A DNA stretch of 53,568 bases from an uncultured Oscillospiraceae bacterium (GTDB taxonomy: Bacteria; Bacillota; Clostridia; Oscillospirales; Ruminococcaceae), in contig CABUEI010000013.1 in NCBI GenBank assembly GCA_902490585.1, forward strand, positions 1-53,568. Reading direction: 5' to 3'. Below, piece by piece: positions 17,575-25,081 of the stretch. A model generated the notes under the pieces. The model searched no databases and was not told the origin of the DNA. It worked only from the letters and a program-made list of their open reading frames with translations. The translations under genes and the position numbers were made by a program. How positions within the stretch are numbered: position 1 is the first letter of the stretch; each line of letters opens with the position of its first letter.

Positions 17575-18591
17575 ATGGAAAAAATTGATATTCTTTCGCT
17601 TTCAAAAGAGGAACTGGAAGAAAAAATTACAGATATCGGTGAGAAAAAATTCAGAGCCAAGCAGATATACGACTGGTTACATATAAATAAAGTAGAAGAT
17701 TTTAGCAAAATGACCAATCTATCTGCACAACTCAGAGAAAAGCTCGACGATATTTTTTGGATAAACTCACTAAAAATTCAAAAAAGACTTGTATCTAACA
17801 TAGATAATACGGTAAAATATCTTTATGGTTTGTCTGACGGAGAAAAAGTCGAAACAGTACTTATGGAATACAAGCACGGAAACAGTATCTGTATTTCAAC
17901 GCAGGTCGGCTGTAAAATGGGTTGTAAGTTCTGTGCATCAACCAAGGCAGGCTTTGTAAGAAACCTTCTCCCGAGCGAAATGCTGTTGCAGATATACGAA
18001 AGTGAAAAGGACAGCGGACGCAAGATAAATCATGTGGTGCTTATGGGAATAGGAGAGCCGCTTGATAACTTTGACAATGTGGTTAAATTTCTGAAACTGT
18101 TATCGGCAAAGGACGATATGAGCCTGCGTCATGTTTCCGTTTCGACCTGCGGTCTTGTAAACCGTATTTACGAGCTTGCGGATATGAAACTCGGAATTAC
18201 GCTTTCTGTTTCGCTCCATGCACCGACAAATGAGCTGAGAAGCTCTGTCATGCCGATCAACAACAGATTTTCTATAGAAGAGCTGATGGAAGCCTGCAAG
18301 TATTATTTCAATACAACGGGCAGAAGAATCAGCTATGAATTTGCACTGATAGACGGTGTAAATGATACAAGACAGTCAGCCGATGCACTTCTGAAACTGC
18401 TCAGAGGTCAGAATTGCCATGTCAATCTTATCCCGGTAAACGAGATCAAGGAAGGCGTTTTCAAACGCAGTGCCTCGGTGGAAAAATTCAAACAGATGCT
18501 GATTGACGGTGGACTTAACGCAACTGTCAGAAGAACGCTCGGTGCGGATATAAGCGCCGCCTGCGGACAGTTAAGGCGTGACAACAAGTAA
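17575..18591 (+). CDS. rlmN: 23S rRNA/tRNA adenine C2-methyltransferase, radical SAM
   Basis: This 338-residue radical SAM enzyme methylates A2503 of 23S rRNA and A37 of some tRNAs. The cluster motif is CKMGCKFCAS, followed by MGIGEPLDNFDNV and SVSTCGLV. The methyl-carrying cysteines are expected in VSTCG and near the C-terminal SAACGQL. The N-terminal segment EKKFRAKQIYDWLH is typical. No strong Shine-Dalgarno precedes the ATG, so translation may be coupled to rsmB, whose stop lies 8 bases upstream. Confidence 0.96.
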   Translation: MEKIDILSLSKEELEEKITDIGEKKFRAKQIYDWLHINKVEDFSKMTNLSAQLREKLDDIFWINSLKIQKRLVSNIDNTVKYLYGLSDGEKVETVLMEYKHGNSICISTQVGCKMGCKFCASTKAGFVRNLLPSEMLLQIYESEKDSGRKINHVVLMGIGEPLDNFDNVVKFLKLLSAKDDMSLRHVSVSTCGLVNRIYELADMKLGITLSVSLHAPTNELRSSVMPINNRFSIEELMEACKYYFNTTGRRISYEFALIDGVNDTRQSADALLKLLRGQNCHVNLIPVNEIKEGVFKRSASVEKFKQMLIDGGLNATVRRTLGADISAACGQLRRDNK

Positions 18592-18615
18592 GAAATCAAG
18601 GGAGAACCATTATAT

Positions 18616-19344
18616 ATGAAAGCTTACGCAAAGACCGATATCGGTAATTGCCGTGAAGAAAACCAGGACAGCTACTGGATAGGCGAGCTTGACAGCGATG
18701 CTATTGCGGTTATTCTGTGCGACGGAATGGGCGGACAGAACGCTGGCGGCTGTGCAAGCAAAACTACGGTTGATTTTATAAAGGACAGACTTATAAAAGG
18801 TTTCAGACGGGATATTACCAGAAATCAGATAAGAAATCTGCTTATAACATCGGTAACTGCGGCAAACAGCGTGGTCTATGATATGGCAAGCGCAGATCCG
18901 GAAAAAGCCGGAATGGGTACTACCTGTGTGGCAGGTATAATATTCAACGAAAGAGCTTATCTTATCAATGTCGGCGACAGCAGGTGCTATTTCTTTTTTG
19001 ACGACAATATGCAACAGGTTACAAAAGACCATACATATATAAGAAAGCTTATCGAAAAGGGCATAATAACTTATGAAGAGAGCAAGACTCACCCCGACAG
19101 AAACAGGATCACAAAAGCTGTCGGAGCACAGCCTTTCATCACACCCGATTATTTCGAGCTTGATGTAAAGAAGGACGATATGCTTCTGTTCTGCTCAGAC
19201 GGACTGAGTTCTTATGCTGAAGATACGCAGATAGCTGAGGTTATAGCAGGTGCGCCTATCGCAAAATGCTGTGAACAGCTTGTGGAATATGTCAATAAAC
19301 ACGGCGGACGTGACAATGTGACCGTCGCTGTGGTTTCAATATAA
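18616..19344 (+). CDS. prpC: PP2C-family protein serine/threonine phosphatase
   Basis: This 242-residue metal-dependent phosphatase reverses phosphorylation by the adjacent kinase. Signatures in order: NCREENQDSYW (first metal Asp), DGMGGQNAG (36-44), GTTC and VGDSR, DHTYI, CSDGLSSY, and the final GGRDNVTVAVV with the metal-binding Asp. Membrane segments are absent, so it is cytosolic. The prpC-prkC pair is conserved in Firmicutes and controls cell-wall metabolism, germination and stationary-phase physiology. About 50 bases separate it from the kinase gene. Confidence 0.97.
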   Translation: MKAYAKTDIGNCREENQDSYWIGELDSDAIAVILCDGMGGQNAGGCASKTTVDFIKDRLIKGFRRDITRNQIRNLLITSVTAANSVVYDMASADPEKAGMGTTCVAGIIFNERAYLINVGDSRCYFFFDDNMQQVTKDHTYIRKLIEKGIITYEESKTHPDRNRITKAVGAQPFITPDYFELDVKKDDMLLFCSDGLSSYAEDTQIAEVIAGAPIAKCCEQLVEYVNKHGGRDNVTVAVVSI

Positions 19345-19393
19345 TTCCGGCTTACCGTATGGGTCGGGAGATTTAACAAAGTACGGAGAAACG

Positions 19394-21865
19394 GTGGATT
19401 TTATGGATAACAATATGGACAACATGATAGGCAGACGCCTTGACGGTCGTTACGAATTGCTTGAACTTATCGGAACGGGCGGAATGGCGGACATCTATAA
19501 GGCGAAGGATATTACCGAGGACAGAATAGTTGCCGTAAAAATTCTTAAGAACGAATTTGCAGGCAGTGAGGATTTTCTCAGAAGATTCCGTAATGAGTCC
19601 AAGGCTATAGCTTTACTGTCACACCCCAACATAGTAAAGATATATGATGTCGGCTTCAACGAGCAGATTCAGTTTATCGTAATGGAATACATAGACGGTA
19701 TTTCACTTGCCGAGTACATAAAGCTCCAGGGCGTACTCAAATGGAAAGATGCCGTATATTTCACAATTCAGATTTTAAGAGCTTTACAGCACGCTCATGA
19801 CAGAGGAATTGTTCACAGGGATATCAAGTCGCAGAACGTAATGATGCTCCCAGACGGAACAATAAAGGTCATGGACTTCGGTATTGCACGTTTTAACCGT
19901 GAAACCGATAAGACGCTTTCCGAAAAGGCTATCGGCTCTGTTCATTACATCAGTCCCGAACAGGCAAGAGGCGAGATGACCGATGAAAAGAGCGATATCT
20001 ATTCAGTTGGTGTTATGCTTTATGAAATGCTGACAGGTCAGAAGCCTTTTGACGGTGAAACTCCTGTTGCTATAGCTCTTCAGCACATGCAGACACCGCC
20101 GAAGCCTCTCCGTGAGATCAATTCTTCAATACCCGAGGGACTTGAAGAGATCACACTCAAGGCAATGCAGAAAGAACCTTCAATGCGTTATCAGACCGCA
20201 GGCGAGATGATCAACGATATCGAAGAATTCAAAAAGGATCCCAGCATTGTATTCGAGTACAAGTATTTCTCGACAGACGGTTCTACAAAGTACTTTGATA
20301 AGGTATCAGACCCCAACGCTCCCGAGCAGAACGCAAACGGAGAAGAACTCCCCGAAACCGAGGGCGATGAGGATAGCGACCTTTACGATGAGGACGAGGA
20401 AGACGAGGAAGAAGTAGAAGAAAGACGTTCTCCTCTTCTGCCCATTCTCTTTGCGGTTGCATCGGTTTTTGTAATCATGACTGCGTGGCTTATCTTCACT
20501 ATCGTAAGCGGTAACTTAGGCACCGAAAGCGGCGGCTCTGACGAAATGACCATGCCTAACATTGTCGGTATGACGCTTGACGACGTTAAGGAAAAATACC
20601 CCGAACTCAATCTTGATATAGACAGACAGTATTCTACCGAATATAAGGAAAATGAGGTAATGGACCAGAAAACTCCTGCCGGCAGAACTATCAAGAAGAG
20701 TACTATCGTAAGCATTGTTATCAGTAACGGTCCTCAGAAGGTAGAAATTGACGACTATTCTAACCTTACCGTACAGGACGCACAGATAAAGCTTGAAAAG
20801 AAAGGTCTTAAACCTAAGCTTGTATATGTTAACGATGATGAAGTGGCTAAGGATATTGTTATAAAGACAGAACCTGCCGCTCATTCAGAAGTATCTCAGG
20901 GTACTCTCGTAAAGGTATATGTAAGTAACGGTAAGCTCGTAAAGGCTGTCAACGTACCTAAGTTTGTTGGTATGACTATTGAAGAAGCCCGTACAGAAGC
21001 TGAGAAGAAGAACCTCAAGCTCAAGGAAGTTTCAGGCTCAAGCAACGAGTACGAAGAGGGGCAGGTAATCAAGCAGAGCATTGATGAAAATTCTGTTGTA
21101 AATGAAGATACAGAGATCGAAGTAACCGTATGCGACGGCAAGGCTGTAAGCATAAAGACAGAAGTTTCTCTTGAGCTCCCGTCAAATGCAACCGATACAG
21201 GTACATTCAAGTTCGAATATTTCAAGGACGGTGTTTCGTTCAAGGAAGAAGAACGTGATATGGCTGTAAACTCAGGCAAGACACTTACATTTGAAGTCAG
21301 CGGTTCTGAACCTTCAACTTTCACTGTAAAGATCACAAACGTTGCAGACACATCGCTCAGCGGCGTACTTGCAGAAATCAGCGTAGACTTCAAGAATGAG
21401 GATACCGAGCCTAAGATAGTAAGCTACAATGAAAATCTGTTCAAGGAGCTTAAATACACAGCTCCCGATACATCAAGGGATGAGCCTTCATCTGACCCGA
21501 CACCTTCTGTAGTCAACGGCATTGTTATGCTGTCAATTCCTCAGACTGCCGCAGATACGGGTATATTCAAGTTCACATACCTTGATACAAACGGTAATGT
21601 AATCAATACAGAAACAAAGGATATGTCGGTAGCGGCAGGAAAGACTATATCGTTTGAAGTATCCGGTACGACCTCACAGGATTATCTTGTCAGAATCACG
21701 AATACTCAGGACGAAACACTTACAGGTATTCTTGCAAACATCAGTGTTGATTTCTCATCCGGTGAAGCTAAACAGAGTGTCAAGTCATACAATCAGAATC
21801 TGTTCAATGAACTGAAAGTCAGCACAACACCTGCGACAACAGACTCTGCTGAACAAACAGAATAA
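19394..21865 (+). CDS. prkC: PASTA-domain serine/threonine protein kinase with two extra C-terminal repeats
   Basis: This 823-residue transmembrane kinase has: a catalytic domain 15-280 (glycine loop GTGGMA 27-32, Lys49, HRDIKSQN 141-148, DFG 161-163, GSVHYISPEQARG); an acidic linker 320-345; one membrane helix 348-371; and three PASTA domains (about 384-446, 447-513, 517-582) that in this family bind muropeptides. Residues 591-688 and 711-808 are two copies of a roughly 98-residue beta-rich module beginning LELP/LSIP and ending SYNENLFKELK/SYNQNLFNELK; I know no such module in PrkC. The start is uncertain: GTG at 19394 has GGAG 5 bases ahead, while ATG at 19403 is 14 away. Confidence 0.96.
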   Translation: MDFMDNNMDNMIGRRLDGRYELLELIGTGGMADIYKAKDITEDRIVAVKILKNEFAGSEDFLRRFRNESKAIALLSHPNIVKIYDVGFNEQIQFIVMEYIDGISLAEYIKLQGVLKWKDAVYFTIQILRALQHAHDRGIVHRDIKSQNVMMLPDGTIKVMDFGIARFNRETDKTLSEKAIGSVHYISPEQARGEMTDEKSDIYSVGVMLYEMLTGQKPFDGETPVAIALQHMQTPPKPLREINSSIPEGLEEITLKAMQKEPSMRYQTAGEMINDIEEFKKDPSIVFEYKYFSTDGSTKYFDKVSDPNAPEQNANGEELPETEGDEDSDLYDEDEEDEEEVEERRSPLLPILFAVASVFVIMTAWLIFTIVSGNLGTESGGSDEMTMPNIVGMTLDDVKEKYPELNLDIDRQYSTEYKENEVMDQKTPAGRTIKKSTIVSIVISNGPQKVEIDDYSNLTVQDAQIKLEKKGLKPKLVYVNDDEVAKDIVIKTEPAAHSEVSQGTLVKVYVSNGKLVKAVNVPKFVGMTIEEARTEAEKKNLKLKEVSGSSNEYEEGQVIKQSIDENSVVNEDTEIEVTVCDGKAVSIKTEVSLELPSNATDTGTFKFEYFKDGVSFKEEERDMAVNSGKTLTFEVSGSEPSTFTVKITNVADTSLSGVLAEISVDFKNEDTEPKIVSYNENLFKELKYTAPDTSRDEPSSDPTPSVVNGIVMLSIPQTAADTGIFKFTYLDTNGNVINTETKDMSVAAGKTISFEVSGTTSQDYLVRITNTQDETLTGILANISVDFSSGEAKQSVKSYNQNLFNELKVSTTPATTDSAEQTE

Positions 21866-21879
21866 AAAGAGGTTTGCCT

Positions 21880-22779
21880 TTGAAGAATGAAAAATTTGAA
21901 GGCATTATAACAAAGGCTGTCGGCGGCAACTACTATGTAGCTGTTGCCGACGGCGTTTTATGTTGTAATGCAAGGGGAGTATTCAGAAAAGAAAAAATTT
22001 CTCCGTGCGCCGCAGATAACGTTGTAGTAAGTGTGGAGGAAAATGCGGTTCCGCTGATCGTTGAAATAAAGGAACGTAAAAATCATATCATCAGACCGCC
22101 GATTGCCAACCTTGATTGTGCGTTGCTTGTTACCTCTGCGGTTGATCCTGTTCCTAATACGCTGGTAACCGACAAGCTCATTTCGATATTCGAGAGTAAA
22201 CATATAGAGCCCGTGATTGTAATAACGAAGCAGGATCTGCGTGAATGTGAGGATTTTGCTCAGATATACCGCAACTGCGGATTCAGGGTATTCTATATGG
22301 ATAACAGCACGGGAAACGGTATAGAAGAGATTAAAAGCTATGTATCTGGCAAGATATCTGCACTCATAGGAAATTCGGGTGTCGGAAAATCAAGCCTTAT
22401 GAATCATCTGTTTCCCGGACTAGAGAGAAGCACCGGAGATATCAGTAAAAAGCTCGGAAGAGGACGCCACACGACAAGACAGGTTGAACTGTTTCGCCTT
22501 GACGGCGGAGGATATATTGCTGATACGCCCGGATTTTCAACGGTTGAAGTCAGCAGATACGGTTTTATACCGAAAAACGAACTGCAATATTCTTTCAGAG
22601 AATTCAATGATTATCTCGGTAAATGCCGTTTCAGAGATTGCGTTCACTTAAAGGAAAGCGGCTGTGCCGTAACAGAAGCACTGCGTGACGGAAAGATAAA
22701 CAGTTCACGCTATGAAAGCTATGTAAAAATGTGTGAGGAAGCCGAAAGGCTGAATGAATGGGAGTTTAAGAATAAATAA
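21880..22779 (+). CDS. rsgA: Small ribosomal subunit biogenesis GTPase RsgA
   Basis: This 299-residue circularly permuted GTPase acts in late 30S maturation. An N-terminal OB fold (about 1-70) is followed by the permuted motifs: G4 ITKQD, G1 GNSGVGKSS, then G3 ADTPGF. The C-terminal zinc knuckle is CRFRDCVHLKESGC. I prefer the TTG at 21880: AGAGG ends 7 bases upstream, whereas the TTG at 21874 is only 1 base away. Both lack ATG. The gene follows prkC closely, as in Bacillus, but rpe, which lies next in Bacillus, is missing, and thiN overlaps the stop. Confidence 0.95.
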   Translation: MKNEKFEGIITKAVGGNYYVAVADGVLCCNARGVFRKEKISPCAADNVVVSVEENAVPLIVEIKERKNHIIRPPIANLDCALLVTSAVDPVPNTLVTDKLISIFESKHIEPVIVITKQDLRECEDFAQIYRNCGFRVFYMDNSTGNGIEEIKSYVSGKISALIGNSGVGKSSLMNHLFPGLERSTGDISKKLGRGRHTTRQVELFRLDGGGYIADTPGFSTVEVSRYGFIPKNELQYSFREFNDYLGKCRFRDCVHLKESGCAVTEALRDGKINSSRYESYVKMCEEAERLNEWEFKNK

Positions 22780-23396
22780 TGAAAACCTGTTATATAATCT
22801 GCGGAGGACCTGAGCCGTGCAGAACGGTGAAAATACCCGAAGATGTATTTGTAATATGCGCCGACAGCGGTTACGACAAGGCTCTTGACGCAGGAATAAC
22901 ACCCGACCTTATTTTAGGCGATTTTGACAGTGTAGGAAACGCACTGCCTGACAATATTGAAATAATGCGCTCGCCCACTCATAAGGACGATACCGATACA
23001 ATGCTTGCAGTGAGAACCGCTCTTGAAAGAGGATATGACAATATAGTACTGACCGGCGCTTGCGGCGGCAGAACCGATCATACTATAGCGAATATTGCAA
23101 CACTGCTGTTTATCCGTGAACATGGGGCTAAAGCGAGTATAAAAGGCGATACCACCGATATTTTCGTTCTGGAAGATGAGAAGATAACTCTGCCACCGGA
23201 TATATCAAGGTATCTGTCGGTGTTTGCAATCAGTGATAAAGCGACGGTATCTATAACCGGGGCAGGCTATCCGCTTGACAATTACGTTATGGAGCGCAGT
23301 TTCCCGATTGGCGTAAGTAATGAGTTTGAAGAGGGCTGTGATTGCACGGTTGAAATAAGGAGCGGACTTGCGATTGTAATGACCGCAAAGAAATAA
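22779..23396 (+). CDS. thiN: Thiamine pyrophosphokinase
   Basis: This 205-residue enzyme converts thiamine to thiamine pyrophosphate. It shows CADSGYDKALDAGITPDLILGD with the aspartate cluster, SPTHKDDTDTMLA, TGACGGRTDHTIANI and a C-terminal beta-strand domain ending EIRSGLAIVMT. Length is normal. The ATG overlaps the rsgA stop (TAATG). Location between rsgA and spoVM is as in Bacillus. I see no TPP riboswitch upstream, so expression follows the housekeeping operon. Confidence 0.95.
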   Translation: MKTCYIICGGPEPCRTVKIPEDVFVICADSGYDKALDAGITPDLILGDFDSVGNALPDNIEIMRSPTHKDDTDTMLAVRTALERGYDNIVLTGACGGRTDHTIANIATLLFIREHGAKASIKGDTTDIFVLEDEKITLPPDISRYLSVFAISDKATVSITGAGYPLDNYVMERSFPIGVSNEFEEGCDCTVEIRSGLAIVMTAKK

Positions 23397-23401
23397 GTAA
23401 C

Positions 23402-23456
23402 AAAATATCTCCCCGAGGAATAAAGTGTAGTAGCTTCAGCTGACGGGAGGTATTTT
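23402..23456 (+). promoter_or_regulatory. Stem that would mask the ribosome binding site of the 53-residue gene
   Basis: AAAATATCTCCC (23402-23413) can pair over 12 positions, one of them G-U, with GGGAGGTATTTT (23445-23456). The right arm contains the GGGAGG Shine-Dalgarno and reaches to one base before the ATG at 23458. The 31-base loop contains an AGCTTCAGCT inverted repeat. Function is inferred: translation control or an mRNA processing site ahead of the spoVM pair. Confidence 0.5.
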
Positions 23457-23457
23457 T

Positions 23458-23619
23458 ATGATGAGAAGGCGCAGACCGGGACGGTCAAAATTCCCTGCGT
23501 TTATACTCGGTCTTGCCGGTATTCTTATATGTGTTACCTGTATGTCAGCCGAAACACTGCTTGTCATACTGTCACTGTTGCTTATAGCACTCGGAGTATG
23601 GCTTCTGTTCTTTTGCTGA
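23458..23619 (+). CDS. Small arginine-rich single- or double-pass membrane protein (53 aa)
   Basis: The 53-residue product starts MMRRRRPGRSKF and continues as two adjoining hydrophobic stretches (about 14-29 and 32-52), ending LLFFC. A strong Shine-Dalgarno (GGGAGG, 7 bases ahead) and the position 16 bases before spoVM support it as a real gene. I do not recognise the family. The highly basic N-terminus would keep that end in the cytoplasm. Its fixed neighbour spoVM makes a role at the forespore membrane conceivable, but that is only guilt by association. Translation may be controlled by the stem at 23402-23456. Confidence 0.7.
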   Translation: MMRRRRPGRSKFPAFILGLAGILICVTCMSAETLLVILSLLLIALGVWLLFFC

Positions 23620-23635
23620 AAGAGAGGTACATATT

Positions 23636-23719
23636 ATGAAAATCGTAGTTTGTAAGACGCCGAGAATACTGGCAGGTTTTCTGAGGTTGTTTTTCGGTAT
23701 CAGAAAAACGGAAGGATAA
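23636..23719 (+). CDS. spoVM: Stage V sporulation protein M, short amphipathic peptide
   Basis: This 27-residue peptide, MKIVVCKTPRILAGFLRLFF followed by GIRKTEG, has the SpoVM pattern: MK, an aliphatic start, K-x-P, an amphipathic helix with L-x-G and a basic end. Bacillus SpoVM is 26 residues, senses the convex forespore membrane and anchors the coat scaffold SpoIVA. GAGAGG lies 7 bases before the ATG. The gene follows thiN as in Bacillus subtilis, which strongly supports the call despite the length. It is transcribed with the 53-residue gene and ends before the hairpin at 23726. Confidence 0.87.
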   Translation: MKIVVCKTPRILAGFLRLFFGIRKTEG

Positions 23720-23725
23720 AGCAAT

Positions 23726-23753
23726 ACCCCCGGTTGTATTTGCAACCGGGGGT
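23726..23753. terminator. Strong hairpin between spoVM and the convergent small gene
   Basis: ACCCCCGGTTG and CAACCGGGGGT form a perfect 11-bp stem around a 6-base loop. U-tracts on both sides are short, but the GC-rich stem lies 7 bases after spoVM and 20 bases after the end of the minus-strand gene, so bidirectional termination is likely. Confidence 0.75.
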
Positions 23754-23773
23754 TATACATTAAGTGTGACAGA

Positions 23774-23959
23774 TTATCTGTATTTACCGTTCTGAATATT
23801 ATTAAGGAACTGTCTGCGTGACATTTCTCCTGTGCTTACTTTCCAGGAATCTTCCTGCTCAAGCTTCCAGTTGTTGTGATAAGATGCCGGAATCTGCGGT
23901 TCACAATTTTTCCAGATGCCATAAATGATCAGACCGATAAATAAAACTATAAATGTCAT
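23774..23959 (-). CDS. Small membrane-anchored protein (61 aa), unknown function
   Basis: The protein has one N-terminal hydrophobic helix (MTFIVLFIGLIIYGIW) and a soluble tail ending in GEMSRRQFLNNIQNGKYR. That tail recalls SHOCT-like oligomerisation segments, but the match is weak. I placed the start at 23959 because AAAGGAGG lies 4 bases upstream; the frame is open further upstream but that stretch is not protein-like. It is transcribed convergently to spoVM and nothing adjacent suggests a role. A CCGAT-TTGC-ATCGG hairpin stands just upstream (23986-23999). Confidence 0.65.
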   Translation of the reverse strand: MTFIVLFIGLIIYGIWKNCEPQIPASYHNNWKLEQEDSWKVSTGEMSRRQFLNNIQNGKYR

Positions 23960-24187
23960 ATTTTCCTCCTTTTGAATAAGCCGTACCGATTTGCATCGGG
24001 TTTTATCCTTTGACTTAATGATAACAGATAAGGTGTACAATAAAACGTTCAGGAAAGAAATTTTGAGAAAAATTTAAACGCTCGAATATTCACGGCACAG
24101 CGGCATATATTATTACGGACAGACATAATGTCAGGAGCGGTTTCAGAGGGAATTTTGACTTTTTGTAAAATTTTTTTCAAAAAACGC

Positions 24188-24216
24188 TTGACAAACATCA
24201 AAGAGCGTGTTATAAT
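24188..24216 (+). promoter_or_regulatory. Consensus promoter of the initiator tRNA
   Basis: Perfect TTGACA (24188-24193) and TATAAT (24211-24216) with 17-base spacing, 32 bases before the tRNA 5' end. It is one of the strongest promoters in the window. The region 24041-24187 upstream of it holds nothing I can name. Confidence 0.92.
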
Positions 24217-24247
24217 ATATAAGCACTCGAGAGAGTACATTAAATAT

Positions 24248-24322
<75 letters not shown>

Positions 24323-24327
24323 GTTAA

Positions 24328-24357
24328 CAGCACTAAGTTTTTAGTGCTGTTTTTTTT
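24328..24357 (+). terminator. Intrinsic terminator of the tRNA-fMet unit
   Basis: A perfect 9-bp stem (CAGCACTAA with TTAGTGCTG) with a 4-base loop is followed by eight T. Confidence 0.95.
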
Positions 24358-24416
24358 GTTCTTATTTTCGGTTTTTCTAATATACTTAATCCAAAAAGGA
24401 TAAAAGGAGAACTGAT

Positions 24417-25007
24417 ATGGAACACAACGGTCGGCTTAAAGTAAAATTCGATTTCAGCTTTTTTGCTGTAGTAGCATTCATGATATTTGTTGATACGAGC
24501 GGAGCGGCGGTGCTGTCGTTGATAGCCTGTGTAATGCACGAGGGAGGGCACTTGCTTGCTATGGCGGTGTGCGGTGCTTACCCTGAGAAGATAACGTTCT
24601 ACGGCGGGGGAATCGCACTGTCAAAATCGGGGATAGAAAACCTTTCTGATGCAAGAAAACTTGTGATATTGTCGGCAGGGTGTGCTGTAAACCTGCTTGC
24701 CGCATCGGTTTATCTTACTATGCCGGATAATGAAACCGTAGCGGTATTCAGTGCGGTTAATCTGATAATCTGCCTCTTCAACGCTTTGCCGATAGGGTAT
24801 TTTGACGGGGCAGAAGTACTTGAAGTTATTCTGACAAGGTTTGTTTCACTGAGGACTGCCGAAACAGTGAAAAAAATTGTCGGTGTGGTTTTGTCTGTTG
24901 CTATAACGGCAGGCGTTGTAATATACTGCGTTTCCGAAGGCAAAAGCGTTTCGCTGTCGCTGATTTTCGTGGTATTTTATCTAATACTGGCACAGTTCAT
25001 CGGGTAG
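24417..25007 (+). CDS. M50-family intramembrane metalloprotease
   Basis: This 196-residue polytopic protein carries the site-2-protease zinc motif as HEGGHLLA near residue 42 and the second motif NALPIGYFDGAEVL near residue 122, where the Asp completes the metal site. Around five hydrophobic segments are visible. It lacks a PDZ domain and a CBS domain. SpoIVFB, which cleaves pro-sigma-K in sporulation, is the nearest functional idea in a spore former, but no SpoIVFA partner adjoins it. AAAGGAG precedes the ATG. It is flanked by the tRNA-fMet unit and a radical SAM gene, so the context says little. Confidence 0.85.
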   Translation: MEHNGRLKVKFDFSFFAVVAFMIFVDTSGAAVLSLIACVMHEGGHLLAMAVCGAYPEKITFYGGGIALSKSGIENLSDARKLVILSAGCAVNLLAASVYLTMPDNETVAVFSAVNLIICLFNALPIGYFDGAEVLEVILTRFVSLRTAETVKKIVGVVLSVAITAGVVIYCVSEGKSVSLSLIFVVFYLILAQFIG

Positions 25008-25010
25008 GAC

Positions 25011-25039
25011 TTGCAATAAGACGGTTTATGTAGTACAAT
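25011..25039 (+). promoter_or_regulatory. Probable promoter of the radical SAM/DUF2344 pair
   Basis: TTGCAA (25011-25016) and TACAAT (25034-25039) spaced 17 bases, about 43 bases before the ATG at 25082. Confidence 0.55.
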
Positions 25040-25081
25040 ATACTTTATAACTATAAATTTCGGAACGGATTGGAAGTAAAA

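Noticed and set aside
23982..24012. CCGAT-TTGC-ATCGG followed by GTTTT as a plus-strand terminator
   Set aside because: Only a 5-bp stem, no plus-strand transcript known to enter here, and it lies in the leader of a minus-strand gene.
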